From: JADKAV01 sp963818505
GTDB taxonomy: Bacteria > Actinomycetota > Actinomycetes > S36-B12 > UBA10799
NCBI GenBank assembly: GCA_963818505.1
Contig: CAWFSJ010000005.1
Location: 248,001 to 312,000, forward strand
DNA: 64,000 nucleotides
Reading direction: 5' to 3'
The stretch's first letter is position 1. The number at the start of each line of letters is the position of its first letter. The translations under genes were made by a program, and so were the position numbers. Under the pieces are notes generated by a model. It was given only the letters and a program-made list of their open reading frames with translations. It ran no database searches and had not been told where the DNA came from. Shown one piece after another: positions 17,080-24,957 of the stretch.

Positions 17080-17850
17080 ATGACTCTCAGTGTCGCCTTC
17101 TTCTTGGCCGTCTGTTTCGGCGCCGTTCTGGGTCTGGTGTTGCGCACGCTGATGGGCAACCGGATTCGGCTCGGGTGGGCCGAGGCGATGCTGTCCGGGA
17201 TCTTGGGGGCGGTGGCCGGGGCACTGCTCGTGTCCACGTTGATCGGCGGCTACCAGCGTGAGCACGGCGTGTGGCTAGTGCTGTCCTCGACCGTCAGCAC
17301 CATCCTGGTCATGCTGGTGGTGGGCTACTTCACCCGGCAGCGCCATTTGACCGTGGCCGAACTCGTCGCCGCCGGAGAGAGCCACCGGGTCGAGTTCAAA
17401 TCGACCGCGCGCTGCAACCTTCACACCGGCCAACGCGACGACAAGATCGAACTGGTGATCGCCAAAGCCGTGGCCGCGTTTGCCAATTCCGGTGGCGGGG
17501 ATCTGGTGATCGGCGTGGACGACGAGGGTCACGCCCTGGGCCTCGACGATGACCTCAAGTTCATGAAGAACCCGGACGTGGACCGCTACGAATTGTGGCT
17601 CAGAGATCACCTGACCAAAACTCTGGGCGCCCCGGCCACCGCCAACGCGGAGGTCACGTTCCCTCATCTTGACGGCCGGCAGGTCTGTCACGTGCGCGTA
17701 CTCGCGGCGACCCGTCCGGTGTTCCTCGCACCCGGCAAGAGTCAACCGCTGCAGATGTGGGTGCGGATCGGCAACTCCACCCGGCAGCTCGGGATCGACG
17801 AGGCCCTGAGTTACTCCGCTGACCGATGGGGCCGTCGCCGGTTACGCTGA
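17080..17850 (+). CDS. Membrane protein with AlbA_2 (Schlafen-type) domain
   Basis: 256 residues. Residues 1-85 hold three hydrophobic segments (beginning TLSVAFFLAVCFGAVLGLVL); from about residue 95 an AlbA_2 domain follows, with ESHRVEFKSTARCNL, then AKAVAAFANSGGGDLVIGVD and GHALGLDDDL, the pattern seen in the DNA/nucleotide-binding AlbA_2 family. A membrane-anchored AlbA_2 protein is unusual and its job is unknown. The start is uncertain: in-frame ATGs at 17053 and 17080 are possible; the later is chosen since the hydrophobic segment begins there. Confidence 0.75.
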   Translation: MTLSVAFFLAVCFGAVLGLVLRTLMGNRIRLGWAEAMLSGILGAVAGALLVSTLIGGYQREHGVWLVLSSTVSTILVMLVVGYFTRQRHLTVAELVAAGESHRVEFKSTARCNLHTGQRDDKIELVIAKAVAAFANSGGGDLVIGVDDEGHALGLDDDLKFMKNPDVDRYELWLRDHLTKTLGAPATANAEVTFPHLDGRQVCHVRVLAATRPVFLAPGKSQPLQMWVRIGNSTRQLGIDEALSYSADRWGRRRLR

Positions 17851-17875
17851 CCACACCCACTCGAAGGAGCCCGGC

Positions 17876-18292
17876 ATGATCCACCTGAATCCTTACCTGT
17901 CCTTCGACGGTCAAGCCCGCGCGGCGATGCAGCGCTACCGAGAGGTTCTCGGTGGAGAGTTGACGATCACGACTTTCGCCGAGTTCGGGCAGAACGACCC
18001 CGCCATCGCAGAGTTGATCATGCATTGCCAACTCGACACGGCTGATGGTTTCGTGCTCATGGGCGCGGATACCCCACCCGGCATGGAGTACAAGCCCGGG
18101 AACACCATGACCGTGATGCTCAACGGCGATGACGAGCAAACGCTGCGTCGCTATTGGGACGGCCTCGCTCAGGGCGCCACGATCAACGTGGCCCTTGAGC
18201 CGCAGATGTGGGGCGACGTCTACGGGCAGTTGACTGACGCCTTCGGCACGGTTTGGCAGGTGAACATCAGCACGGTGTCAGGGGCTGACTGA
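17876..18292 (+). CDS. PhnB-like VOC family protein
   Basis: 138 residues. HLNPYLSFDGQARAAMQRYR and VLGGELTITTFAEFG are typical of the PhnB/3-demethylubiquinone-methyltransferase-like VOC group, and DAFGTVWQVNIS is the standard ending. Function is generally unknown. The start is supported by the AAGGAG ribosome site. Confidence 0.85.
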   Translation: MIHLNPYLSFDGQARAAMQRYREVLGGELTITTFAEFGQNDPAIAELIMHCQLDTADGFVLMGADTPPGMEYKPGNTMTVMLNGDDEQTLRRYWDGLAQGATINVALEPQMWGDVYGQLTDAFGTVWQVNISTVSGAD

Positions 18293-18369
18293 GGGGCCGG
18301 CGCCTCGGCAACCAGAGTTGGAAACCGGCAACTCGATCGCCGAAAAGCAACATGGCCTCCCCGGCGCCC
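18293..18369. terminator. Possible bidirectional hairpin between convergent genes
   Basis: GAGGGGCCGGCGCC just after the PhnB-like stop can pair imperfectly with CCCCGGCGCCCTC near 18359-18371. There is no T-run. It sits between two convergent genes, which fits a shared terminator. Confidence 0.35.
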
Positions 18370-19149
18370 TCACCTGCCGTTGAACCGGGCCTCCCGCCGC
18401 TCCAAGAAACTGCGCACGCCCTCGGCTGCGTCCTCGGAGGCCATGATTTTGGCGAGCGCCACCTTGAGGTGATCGCGGGCCGCAGATTCGCCGGAATCTC
18501 GCGCGATGCGGGCGCTGGCCAATGTCTCCTGAACCCCTAAAGGCGCCTGGGCCGCGATCCTCTGCGCGATCCGCAAGGCAACGTCCAGTTGCTCACCGGG
18601 CGCCACGACCTCCTGCACCAACCCGATGCGATAGGCCTCCTGCGCGTCGAATTCGTCGGCGGTGAGCAGGAACCGCATCGCGTTGCCCCAGCCCAATTGA
18701 GCCGTGGCGCGCAGAGTCGCTCCGCCGAAGGGCAGGATGCCGCGCCCGATCTCCAGCTGGCGGAAGCGAACGTCCTGGGCAGCCACCACGATGTCGCTGG
18801 CAAGCGCCAACTCGATGCTCAGTGTGAACGCGATGCCCTGCACCGCGAGCACCACCGGCTTGGGTACCGGCGCAGACCACATGCCCCACGGATCGTACTT
18901 GTACGACCCGGCCAGCGCCGAGGGTCCAATCTCAGCGACCTTCGCCCCCACCTCCGCAAGGTCAAGGCCCGCGCTGAAGTGCTCACCGATCGCGTGCACC
19001 ACTCCCACGCGCAGTTCCGGATCGTCCCCGAGCCGCTCGTAGGCCGCCGCGAACTGCTCGATGAGCTCAAGGTCGAAGGCGTTGCGCTTCTCCGGCCGGT
19101 TGATCCCGATCAGCAGCACGTGCCCTCGCTGCTCCACATCCACCTTCAT
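18370..19149 (-). CDS. Enoyl-CoA hydratase/isomerase family protein
   Basis: 259 residues of the crotonase fold. GINRPEKRNAFDLELIEQF opens the domain, GEHFSAGLDLAEVG is the oxyanion-hole region, and VQGIAFTLSIELALASDIVV with FRQLEIGRGILPFGGATLR forms the active-site helix area. The second oxyanion Gly sits in an unusual GIAFTLSIEL instead of GxxxGGG, so hydratase activity is not certain. The ATG overlaps the DUF1801 stop by 4 bp. Confidence 0.85.
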   Translation of the reverse strand: MKVDVEQRGHVLLIGINRPEKRNAFDLELIEQFAAAYERLGDDPELRVGVVHAIGEHFSAGLDLAEVGAKVAEIGPSALAGSYKYDPWGMWSAPVPKPVVLAVQGIAFTLSIELALASDIVVAAQDVRFRQLEIGRGILPFGGATLRATAQLGWGNAMRFLLTADEFDAQEAYRIGLVQEVVAPGEQLDVALRIAQRIAAQAPLGVQETLASARIARDSGESAARDHLKVALAKIMASEDAAEGVRSFLERREARFNGR

Positions 19150-19541
19150 GTCTGTACCGCCTTCGTGATGAGTTCGCGCAGGACGCCGGAATCGACGGCG
19201 CGCAGGTCCTTGACGTACAAGCAGCCCTTGCCCGTCGTGTGCGGCCCGAGCCTGCCCAATTCGTCGGCGTAATCCGCAAGCGAACCGGGCAGGTAGAGCG
19301 TCAGGTTGGCTTTGCGCGGGGACATGCCGACCTGGAACCAATCGTGGGTCCCGGTTGAGTTCGTGTATTGGGAATCGCCGAAGCCGACGATGCTCGACCC
19401 CCACATGACGGGCGCGGCACCGGCCAACTCACTCATCAGGACGGCCAGCGCGGCTGCGTCCTCACGGCGCCTTTCATCGGGGATCGAGGCCAGATAGGCC
19501 GACACGTCCTCGGACTCGGGTTGGGTTTTGCGTTGGGCCAT
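19146..19541 (-). CDS. DUF1801 domain protein
   Basis: 131 residues. APVMWGSSIVGFGDSQYTNS is the core motif of this small family of unknown function, and LTLYLPG plus GKGCLYVKDL follow. The ATG at 19541 is only 23 bp from the divergent VanZ gene; TAAGTT lies 7 nt before the ATG on this strand, suggesting a leaderless start. Translationally coupled to the enoyl-CoA hydratase gene. Confidence 0.85.
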   Translation of the reverse strand: MAQRKTQPESEDVSAYLASIPDERRREDAAALAVLMSELAGAAPVMWGSSIVGFGDSQYTNSTGTHDWFQVGMSPRKANLTLYLPGSLADYADELGRLGPHTTGKGCLYVKDLRAVDSGVLRELITKAVQT

Positions 19542-19564
19542 GAGCCTTAACTTACGCTGGGGAA

Positions 19565-19924
19565 GTGACCAGGTCGGGGGGCTTCAAGATACTTTTCGGC
19601 ATCGCCGTGGCGGTGCAGTTCTGGGCTTTGTACGTGCCGCGGACACCGGAAGTGCAGTCGGGTCTGCCTCTGGACAAACTGGTCCATCTGGGGCTGTTCG
19701 CGGCTGTCACCTGGCTTGGTTTGCGGGCGGGCCTGCCCCTGATTCCCCTCGTGATCGCCATGGTCGCCCAAGCCGGCATCAGCGAACTCACGCAGTGGAT
19801 CTTCCTTCCGCAACGCGGTGGCGACTGGTGGGATTTCGTGGCCGATCTGGCCGGAATCGCGCTCGGTGTGCTCTTGACCCGTGATTGGTCTCACAAGCAG
19901 GAATCGATACCTATCGACTCGTAA
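19565..19924 (+). CDS. VanZ-like membrane protein
   Basis: 119 residues with about three to four hydrophobic segments. DKLVHLGLFAAVTWLGLR and SELTQWIFLPQRGGDWWDFV with ADLAGIALGVLL are the hallmark of the VanZ-like family. The role is unknown; some members affect glycopeptide resistance or envelope stability. GTG start 23 bp from the divergent DUF1801 start, with TACGCT 6 nt before it. Confidence 0.85.
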   Translation: MTRSGGFKILFGIAVAVQFWALYVPRTPEVQSGLPLDKLVHLGLFAAVTWLGLRAGLPLIPLVIAMVAQAGISELTQWIFLPQRGGDWWDFVADLAGIALGVLLTRDWSHKQESIPIDS

Positions 19925-19952
19925 CCCTTTACCTTTGAGGTAGGAGGTCTCG

Positions 19953-20495
19953 ATGAAAACCCAAGTTTCGGCACTGCGACGCCGTCGCGTACGCCTTACC
20001 CGGATTCGGCCAGAGAATGCCGACGAACTGATCCGCCTTGTGGCGGACTGCAGCCCTGAGAGTCGCTATCTGCGGTTCCACACCGGCATGGACACCTTGC
20101 GGCCGGCTATGGCGAAACAGTTGGCAGACGTGGATCCACGAGAGGGCGAAGTGTTCGGCCTGCGCAATTGGCGCGGACGCCTCGTAGCCGAAGCGCGCTA
20201 CACGCGGATTTCACCTGACGTCGCTGACTTCGCCGTACTGATCGCCGACAGGTATCAAGGCCGCGGCTTGGGCCCGATTCTGCTCTCACAACTCTTCAAG
20301 CAGGCCGCCGACAGCGGGATCGTCGCCATGCATGCCGATGTGCTGCCGAGCAACACCCGGATCGTGGAGGTCCTTGAGTCGCTCGGCGCGGTCAACCCGA
20401 TCGGTTACGAGAACGGAGTGCGCGCGATCTGTATGCCACTCACCGAGCAGCCCTGCCCGCAGTGCACCGTGCTGGCCGTCGCTGTCGGTCACTGA
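19953..20495 (+). CDS. GNAT family N-acetyltransferase
   Basis: 180 residues. LTRIRPENADELIRLVADCS opens the fold, and DRYQGRGLGPILLSQLFKQA carries the acetyl-CoA motif (Q/R-x-x-G-x-G). The substrate is unknown. A good ribosome site (TAGGAGG) precedes the ATG. It may be cotranscribed with the VanZ-like gene 28 nt upstream. The C-terminus (CPQCTVLAVAVGH) is an extension with a CxxC. Confidence 0.85.
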   Translation: MKTQVSALRRRRVRLTRIRPENADELIRLVADCSPESRYLRFHTGMDTLRPAMAKQLADVDPREGEVFGLRNWRGRLVAEARYTRISPDVADFAVLIADRYQGRGLGPILLSQLFKQAADSGIVAMHADVLPSNTRIVEVLESLGAVNPIGYENGVRAICMPLTEQPCPQCTVLAVAVGH

Positions 20496-20758
20496 CCTCG
20501 AAGCTTGCGCATCTCGGCGTCGATCTGGGCCTCGCTGGGCGGCGTCTCGGCTGGGCCGAAGGCTCCCCACGCCATGAAGGCCGCAGCGATCCCCATGCCG
20601 AACATCGCCCACATAGGCCAGAAGTACCCCGCCCCACTCATGGCCCAGATTGCCGTGAGAAGTAGCGAGACGATCACGAACACCCCGAGCACACGCCAGA
20701 ACGAACGCTTGTCGTTGATCCTTTTCACCGCTGCTTTGCGATACGCATCCTCGCTCAT
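20489..20758 (-). CDS. 2TM-domain membrane protein
   Basis: 89 residues, two hydrophobic helices (VLGVFVIVSLLLTAIWAMSG and FWPMWAMFGMGIAAAFMAWG) and a short acidic tail, matching the small 2TM domain family found on its own or attached to kinases. Its 3' end overlaps that of the convergent GNAT gene by 7 bp. The ATG follows TAACCT by 6 nt, a probable leaderless start. Confidence 0.75.
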   Translation of the reverse strand: MSEDAYRKAAVKRINDKRSFWRVLGVFVIVSLLLTAIWAMSGAGYFWPMWAMFGMGIAAAFMAWGAFGPAETPPSEAQIDAEMRKLRGQ

Positions 20759-20817
20759 ACTTCGAGGTTAGATCAGGGGTTGCCCCATTTGCCAGGTTCG
20801 CGCAGACACGCCAGCAA

Positions 20818-21996
20818 TCAGCGCACCTGCCATGCACGCAGAGTCATGCCCGCCTCCCGAAGGCGGTCGACCAAGTCGTCGCCCATCGCCGTCGATGGAG
20901 TCAACACCCCTCCTGGGCCTTGCGTCGATGACAGGCACAGGCCGGCTTCGGACAACATGCGCGAGGTGGCCGCGTAACCGGGATCACCCTTGCCGATCAC
21001 CTCGGCACCGATGATCCGGCCGTCGGCCAGCGTGCTGCGGAATTCCACCCGGAAGCCTCCGCGCTCACGAGCCTCCGGGCCGGGGCCCTCGCCAGGGTCC
21101 GGCAGAAACTTCGTCGCAACCGCGCGCAAAGGGGCCACGGAAAGTGCGGCCATGCCGCCGGTGCTGGCCGTGGCAAGTGCAGTCGCGCGGGCCCTCCCAC
21201 CGATTCCCGGACCCGTGGCCACGACCTCCTTGTAACTGAAGTCGCGCCCATACGCGTAGCCGGACAGCAGGTTGGAACGCCGAACCACCCGAGTGTTGAT
21301 CCCGGCCATCACGAACGGCCCCGTCCACGAGTCCAGAACGGGCTCGTAGTGGACCCACAGTTGGTCACCCTCGTCCGGGCCACCATGTCCGGGCGTCAGT
21401 GCGTAAGGGTCAGCCATGATCTGGCGCAGCGCGGGGTCCTCCTTGGCTGCCATCGCTTGGCCGATGCCGCTGGCCACTGTGCCGCCGCTGAAACCGCCAC
21501 TGGCCCACCGCACGGCCATCATGGTTTCCCCGAGTTCGCCGCCGGCAGCCTGCCGCAGCAAGTACACGCCGAGGTCTGACGGGATCGAGTCGAAACCACT
21601 GGCATGCACGATGCGCGCGCCGGTCTGCTTGGCCAGGTCGTCGTAGCGGTCGATGCTCTCGCGCATGAAGAGCACCTCGCCGGCCAGGTCCGCGTAGTGC
21701 GTCCCGGCAGTCGCGCAAGCCTCCACCAGCGGAAGGCCGTACTTCCAGTAGGGGCCCACCGTGGTGACCACAGCCTTGGTCGACTCGGCCAGCGTCTTCA
21801 GAGCCTTCGGATCCCCGGCGTCGGCCACGACCATGGGCCAGTCGACGTCGAGGTCGTGGGCCACCTCTGCCAACTTGGCAGCCGAGCGGCCGGCCAGGGC
21901 AATGTGCTCCGGACCGCCGCGCTTGGCCAGGTATTCGGCAACGAGCCGGCCGGTGAATCCCGTGGCGCCGTACACAACAAGGTCGAAGTCGCTCAT
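20818..21996 (-). CDS. Saccharopine dehydrogenase-like reductase (Rv2953/trans-acting enoyl reductase type)
   Basis: 392 residues. DLVVYGATGFTGRLVAEYLA is the NAD(P)-binding start, LAGRSAAKLAEV follows, and GTHYADLAGEVLFMRESIDR with ASGFDSIPSDLGVYLL are family signatures. Mycobacterial relatives act as trans enoyl reductases on lipids; most relatives are unassigned. The start overlaps the stop of the GNAT gene upstream (ATGA). Confidence 0.85.
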   Translation of the reverse strand: MSDFDLVVYGATGFTGRLVAEYLAKRGGPEHIALAGRSAAKLAEVAHDLDVDWPMVVADAGDPKALKTLAESTKAVVTTVGPYWKYGLPLVEACATAGTHYADLAGEVLFMRESIDRYDDLAKQTGARIVHASGFDSIPSDLGVYLLRQAAGGELGETMMAVRWASGGFSGGTVASGIGQAMAAKEDPALRQIMADPYALTPGHGGPDEGDQLWVHYEPVLDSWTGPFVMAGINTRVVRRSNLLSGYAYGRDFSYKEVVATGPGIGGRARATALATASTGGMAALSVAPLRAVATKFLPDPGEGPGPEARERGGFRVEFRSTLADGRIIGAEVIGKGDPGYAATSRMLSEAGLCLSSTQGPGGVLTPSTAMGDDLVDRLREAGMTLRAWQVR

Positions 21997-22523
21997 GGCA
22001 CTACGGTATTGACTTCCACCGTTCGCGCCATTACGTGGTCCGACTCCACGCTGTGCGCGACCACAAACGTGCGCTCCCCGATGATGTCGAATCCGAACTT
22101 CTCGTAGAAGCGGATCGCGCGTTGGTTCTGCTCGTTGGTCCCCAACCAGACCCAGTCGTGGCCGTTGTCACGAGCGATCTTGAGGCTGGCCTGCATCAGC
22201 GCCGCCGCAGTCCCGCTGCCGTGCGCGTGGGCGTCGACGTAGATCCGGCGCACCTCGAGGGGGTTGGCCCAGGGCTTGCTGATCGGCGGTGGTTCGGTGC
22301 ACAGCATCACGTAGCCAACCACCTCCCCCGGGTCACCATCGACGACCAGGAACCGCGCCGACGCCATGTGCCCACGGAACCGCTCTGCGCTCAGTTCCTC
22401 GCGGATGTGGGTCTCGATCGCGTCTGGCGGGGTGTGGTCGGGGCAGGCCAGGGGAAATGTGCGCGCCGCGAGTCGGGCGATGGCTTCAGCGTCGGCAGGG
22501 GTGGCGGTTCGGACCTCGGGCAC
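21993..22523 (-). CDS. GNAT family N-acetyltransferase
   Basis: 176 residues. VRTATPADAEAIARLAARTF is the first element; RRIYVDAHAHGSGTAAALMQ carries the acetyl-CoA site (Gly-x-Gly partly changed), and NEQNQRAIRFYEKFGFDIIG is the closing motif. The GTG start lies 7 nt behind TACCCT, a probable leaderless start. It forms a two-gene unit with the reductase that follows. Confidence 0.85.
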   Translation of the reverse strand: MPEVRTATPADAEAIARLAARTFPLACPDHTPPDAIETHIREELSAERFRGHMASARFLVVDGDPGEVVGYVMLCTEPPPISKPWANPLEVRRIYVDAHAHGSGTAAALMQASLKIARDNGHDWVWLGTNEQNQRAIRFYEKFGFDIIGERTFVVAHSVESDHVMARTVEVNTVVP

Positions 22524-22561
22524 GTATTTCAGGGTAGTCGGCTGCGGCGCGCGGCCCGCCC

Positions 22562-22618
22562 GTTGCCTTTCGGTGAATATGTGACACGTGACGTGTCACA
22601 TATTCACCGAAAGGCAAC
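22562..22618. terminator. 57-nt perfect palindrome, family B copy 1
   Basis: Arms of 27 bp (22562-22588 and 22592-22618) match perfectly around a 3-nt centre TGA. The arm reads GTTGCCTTTCGGTGAATATG then TGACACG. It sits just past the stop of the GH31 gene and may act as its terminator, although no T-run follows. Related copies are at 36206 and 39949, and a half copy at 35959. Confidence 0.9.
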
Positions 22619-22637
22619 CCGTGCGCGGCGCGACTGA

Positions 22638-24926
22638 TCAACCCCCCTGAGCCAGCCGGCTCAACTGGCGCAAGATCTGCTCGCCCACCGGGTCCTGCGC
22701 CTCGACAAACGCTGCAGGGGTGTCCAACGGGGCTGGCACATCCACGGTCTGGTTGCCGGCGAACTCCTCACCCGTGAGCACATTGACCCAGTCGCCCGGT
22801 GGGAACGCCACGCTGACCGTTGTAGCTGCCTCTTGCAGGACCGGTGCCACCAGCAGGTGGTCGCCGAGGAAGAACTGGCGATCGGCGGTGGCGGCCGCGC
22901 TGTCCGGGTAGACCATCCAGGTCGGGCGCATCGCTGGCACACCGGTCGCGACCGCCTCATCGATCACTGTCTTGCGGTAGGGGTACAGGGCCGCGTAGAT
23001 CTGGGACGCCGCCGCAAAGGCCGCGCGCGTCTGAGCGGTGTCGTACACCTGCTGGTTCTGCGCCGGACGGTTGCCTTCGTGGGTGCGCATCATCACACCG
23101 AACGCCTGCATCTGTGCCCAGCGCTGGTTCAACTCCGGGGGACGCGTGTAGTTCTTCACCACCGCGTTGATGCTGGTGTAACCGCCGATGTCGCTGTGCC
23201 ACAGCGGCGACCCGGAGATCCCGCCGGACAGCATCGCGTAGACCGCGCTGGCCATCCCGTCCTGATCGGCGTAATTGACCATCTGGTCGCCGGCCCACAT
23301 CATGGGGACTTCCTGCGGCGACCCGAGGAAGCTCGAGCGCATGAACGACAGGCAATCCGGCTGGCCTGCTTTGTCGCAGCCCTCGCGCACGACCGATGCC
23401 CACAGCTGCGGGTATTGGTTGTGCACCACCAACGGGTCGCCGTCGAACAGTTTCGCGTCGAAGGGCAGGGCCTCCCCGAAGTCAGCCATGAATCCCACCG
23501 CACCTGCGCCGAGCACGTCCTCAGCGATCACATCGGCGTACCAAGCGCGCGCGTCAGGATTGGTGAAGTCCACGAGCACAGCCTCAAACCCGTTCTGGTC
23601 CATCAGATACGGCTGGCCTGACTGGGTCTGCACGGTGTAGCCCTTGTCGATCGCCTCCTGGTAGAGGTCCTTGATCGAGGAATCCCCCTTTGGCTGCGGA
23701 TCAACGAGCCACGGATTGATGTAGGTCAGGACCTCGATTCCATCGGCGTTGAGTTCCTTGACCAGCTTCTTCCACCCCGGGTACCGCTGCTTGTCCAGCT
23801 GCCAGGTCCACCAGAGACGGTCACCGAAACTTGTGGTCCGCTTACCCGTCCAGTCCTGCAGCCAAACCCCCGAGATGGCCGTGCCCGCGGCCTTCATCTC
23901 GGCGACAACTGTGCGCACCTTCTCAGTCCCGCCCTGCAGACCGAGCACAGCGCCGCGCTGCACCCAGTCGGCCAGTGGCGGCCGCGTCTTGCCAGCCTCG
24001 CGAGCCGCGATCACCGACTTCGGGGTCGTGCCGGCGAAGATCTCCGCGGAGATGCTGGGCGCCCAGGCCTCCAGGCTCGCCTGCCCGTTGCGTGAGAAGT
24101 CCGCGACGGTGAATGCGCCGGACTCCGCCGTGTTCGCGAACGTGAAGGCCTTGTTCTCACTGGTCACATATGTGGGCCAGGCGGCATAGGTGGTCTCAAG
24201 CGTTCCACCGGCCTTCTGCGTGACGTCGGCGAGGTAGGTCAACGGTTGCTCCCCGCGCCCGATGCCCTGCTCCCGGGGGAGGATCGGCGTGATCGTGCCC
24301 GTCAGATCCAAAGCACGGTACTGCTCCCCGAGCCCGAAGATCCGCTCGCCGTTGGCTATACCGGCCGTGAGAACCAGACTGTCCACACCGTCGGCTGCGA
24401 TCTTCATCTGCAGCGCTCGTGCACTGGCCGTTTTCGGGACGGCCAGCAGCGTCATCGTGTACTCCGCTGAGCCCTGCGGACCGGAGACTTCCCCGGAGAT
24501 CCGAACCACCGGCCCGCGCTGTTCCACGGAGTCCACGGTCTGGTCTGGCATGGTCGCTGTGCGTGTGACATCTGCCCAGAAGTACCCAAGGTGTTCGGTG
24601 AAGTCCACGGTGCCGTTCGCAGCCGACAGGAACGCGACCCCCGGTTGGGACTGCCAAGCGATGATCCCGTTCTCGGTGATCCGCAATTGGTTGTCCAGCA
24701 CCTCGACGTCGAAGTCACCCGTGCGCAGCGTGGTCTGCTCGGTGCTGACCGACAGGGAACCCGGCTGGACTGGTTCAAGGCTGTCGCGGGGGATCTTGGT
24801 CCACAGGTACACGCCGACGGCGACTGCCACCAGAACCAGCATGAGGATCAAGATCAAGAGCCACTTCAGGATCCGCCGCCAAAGGCGCTTCTTGGGTTTG
24901 ACGGGCTCAAGGGTTGCGGCAGTCAC
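22638..24926 (-). CDS. GH31 glycoside hydrolase, membrane-anchored, YihQ/sulfoquinovosidase-like
   Basis: 762 residues. The N-terminus has a basic patch (KPKKRLWRRILK) and one transmembrane helix (WLLILILMLVLVAVAVGVYL), so the enzyme faces outside. The catalytic region has WLQDWTGKRTTSFGDRLWW, the nucleophile motif GFMADFGEALPFDAKLF and the acid/base region GISGSPLWHSDIGGYTS. The MADFGE form and the GxRTTSFG stretch recall YihQ-type GH31 enzymes, which cleave sulfoquinovosides; ordinary alpha-glucosidase or alpha-xylosidase activity remains possible. The GTG at 24926 is preferred since TAGATT lies 7 nt upstream; a TTG three codons earlier is the alternative. No sulfoquinovose catabolic genes are next to it. 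Confidence 0.8.
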   Translation of the reverse strand: MTAATLEPVKPKKRLWRRILKWLLILILMLVLVAVAVGVYLWTKIPRDSLEPVQPGSLSVSTEQTTLRTGDFDVEVLDNQLRITENGIIAWQSQPGVAFLSAANGTVDFTEHLGYFWADVTRTATMPDQTVDSVEQRGPVVRISGEVSGPQGSAEYTMTLLAVPKTASARALQMKIAADGVDSLVLTAGIANGERIFGLGEQYRALDLTGTITPILPREQGIGRGEQPLTYLADVTQKAGGTLETTYAAWPTYVTSENKAFTFANTAESGAFTVADFSRNGQASLEAWAPSISAEIFAGTTPKSVIAAREAGKTRPPLADWVQRGAVLGLQGGTEKVRTVVAEMKAAGTAISGVWLQDWTGKRTTSFGDRLWWTWQLDKQRYPGWKKLVKELNADGIEVLTYINPWLVDPQPKGDSSIKDLYQEAIDKGYTVQTQSGQPYLMDQNGFEAVLVDFTNPDARAWYADVIAEDVLGAGAVGFMADFGEALPFDAKLFDGDPLVVHNQYPQLWASVVREGCDKAGQPDCLSFMRSSFLGSPQEVPMMWAGDQMVNYADQDGMASAVYAMLSGGISGSPLWHSDIGGYTSINAVVKNYTRPPELNQRWAQMQAFGVMMRTHEGNRPAQNQQVYDTAQTRAAFAAASQIYAALYPYRKTVIDEAVATGVPAMRPTWMVYPDSAAATADRQFFLGDHLLVAPVLQEAATTVSVAFPPGDWVNVLTGEEFAGNQTVDVPAPLDTPAAFVEAQDPVGEQILRQLSRLAQGG

Positions 24927-24957
24927 GCAGGACAATCTAGCGATCTTGCGGCGGCCT

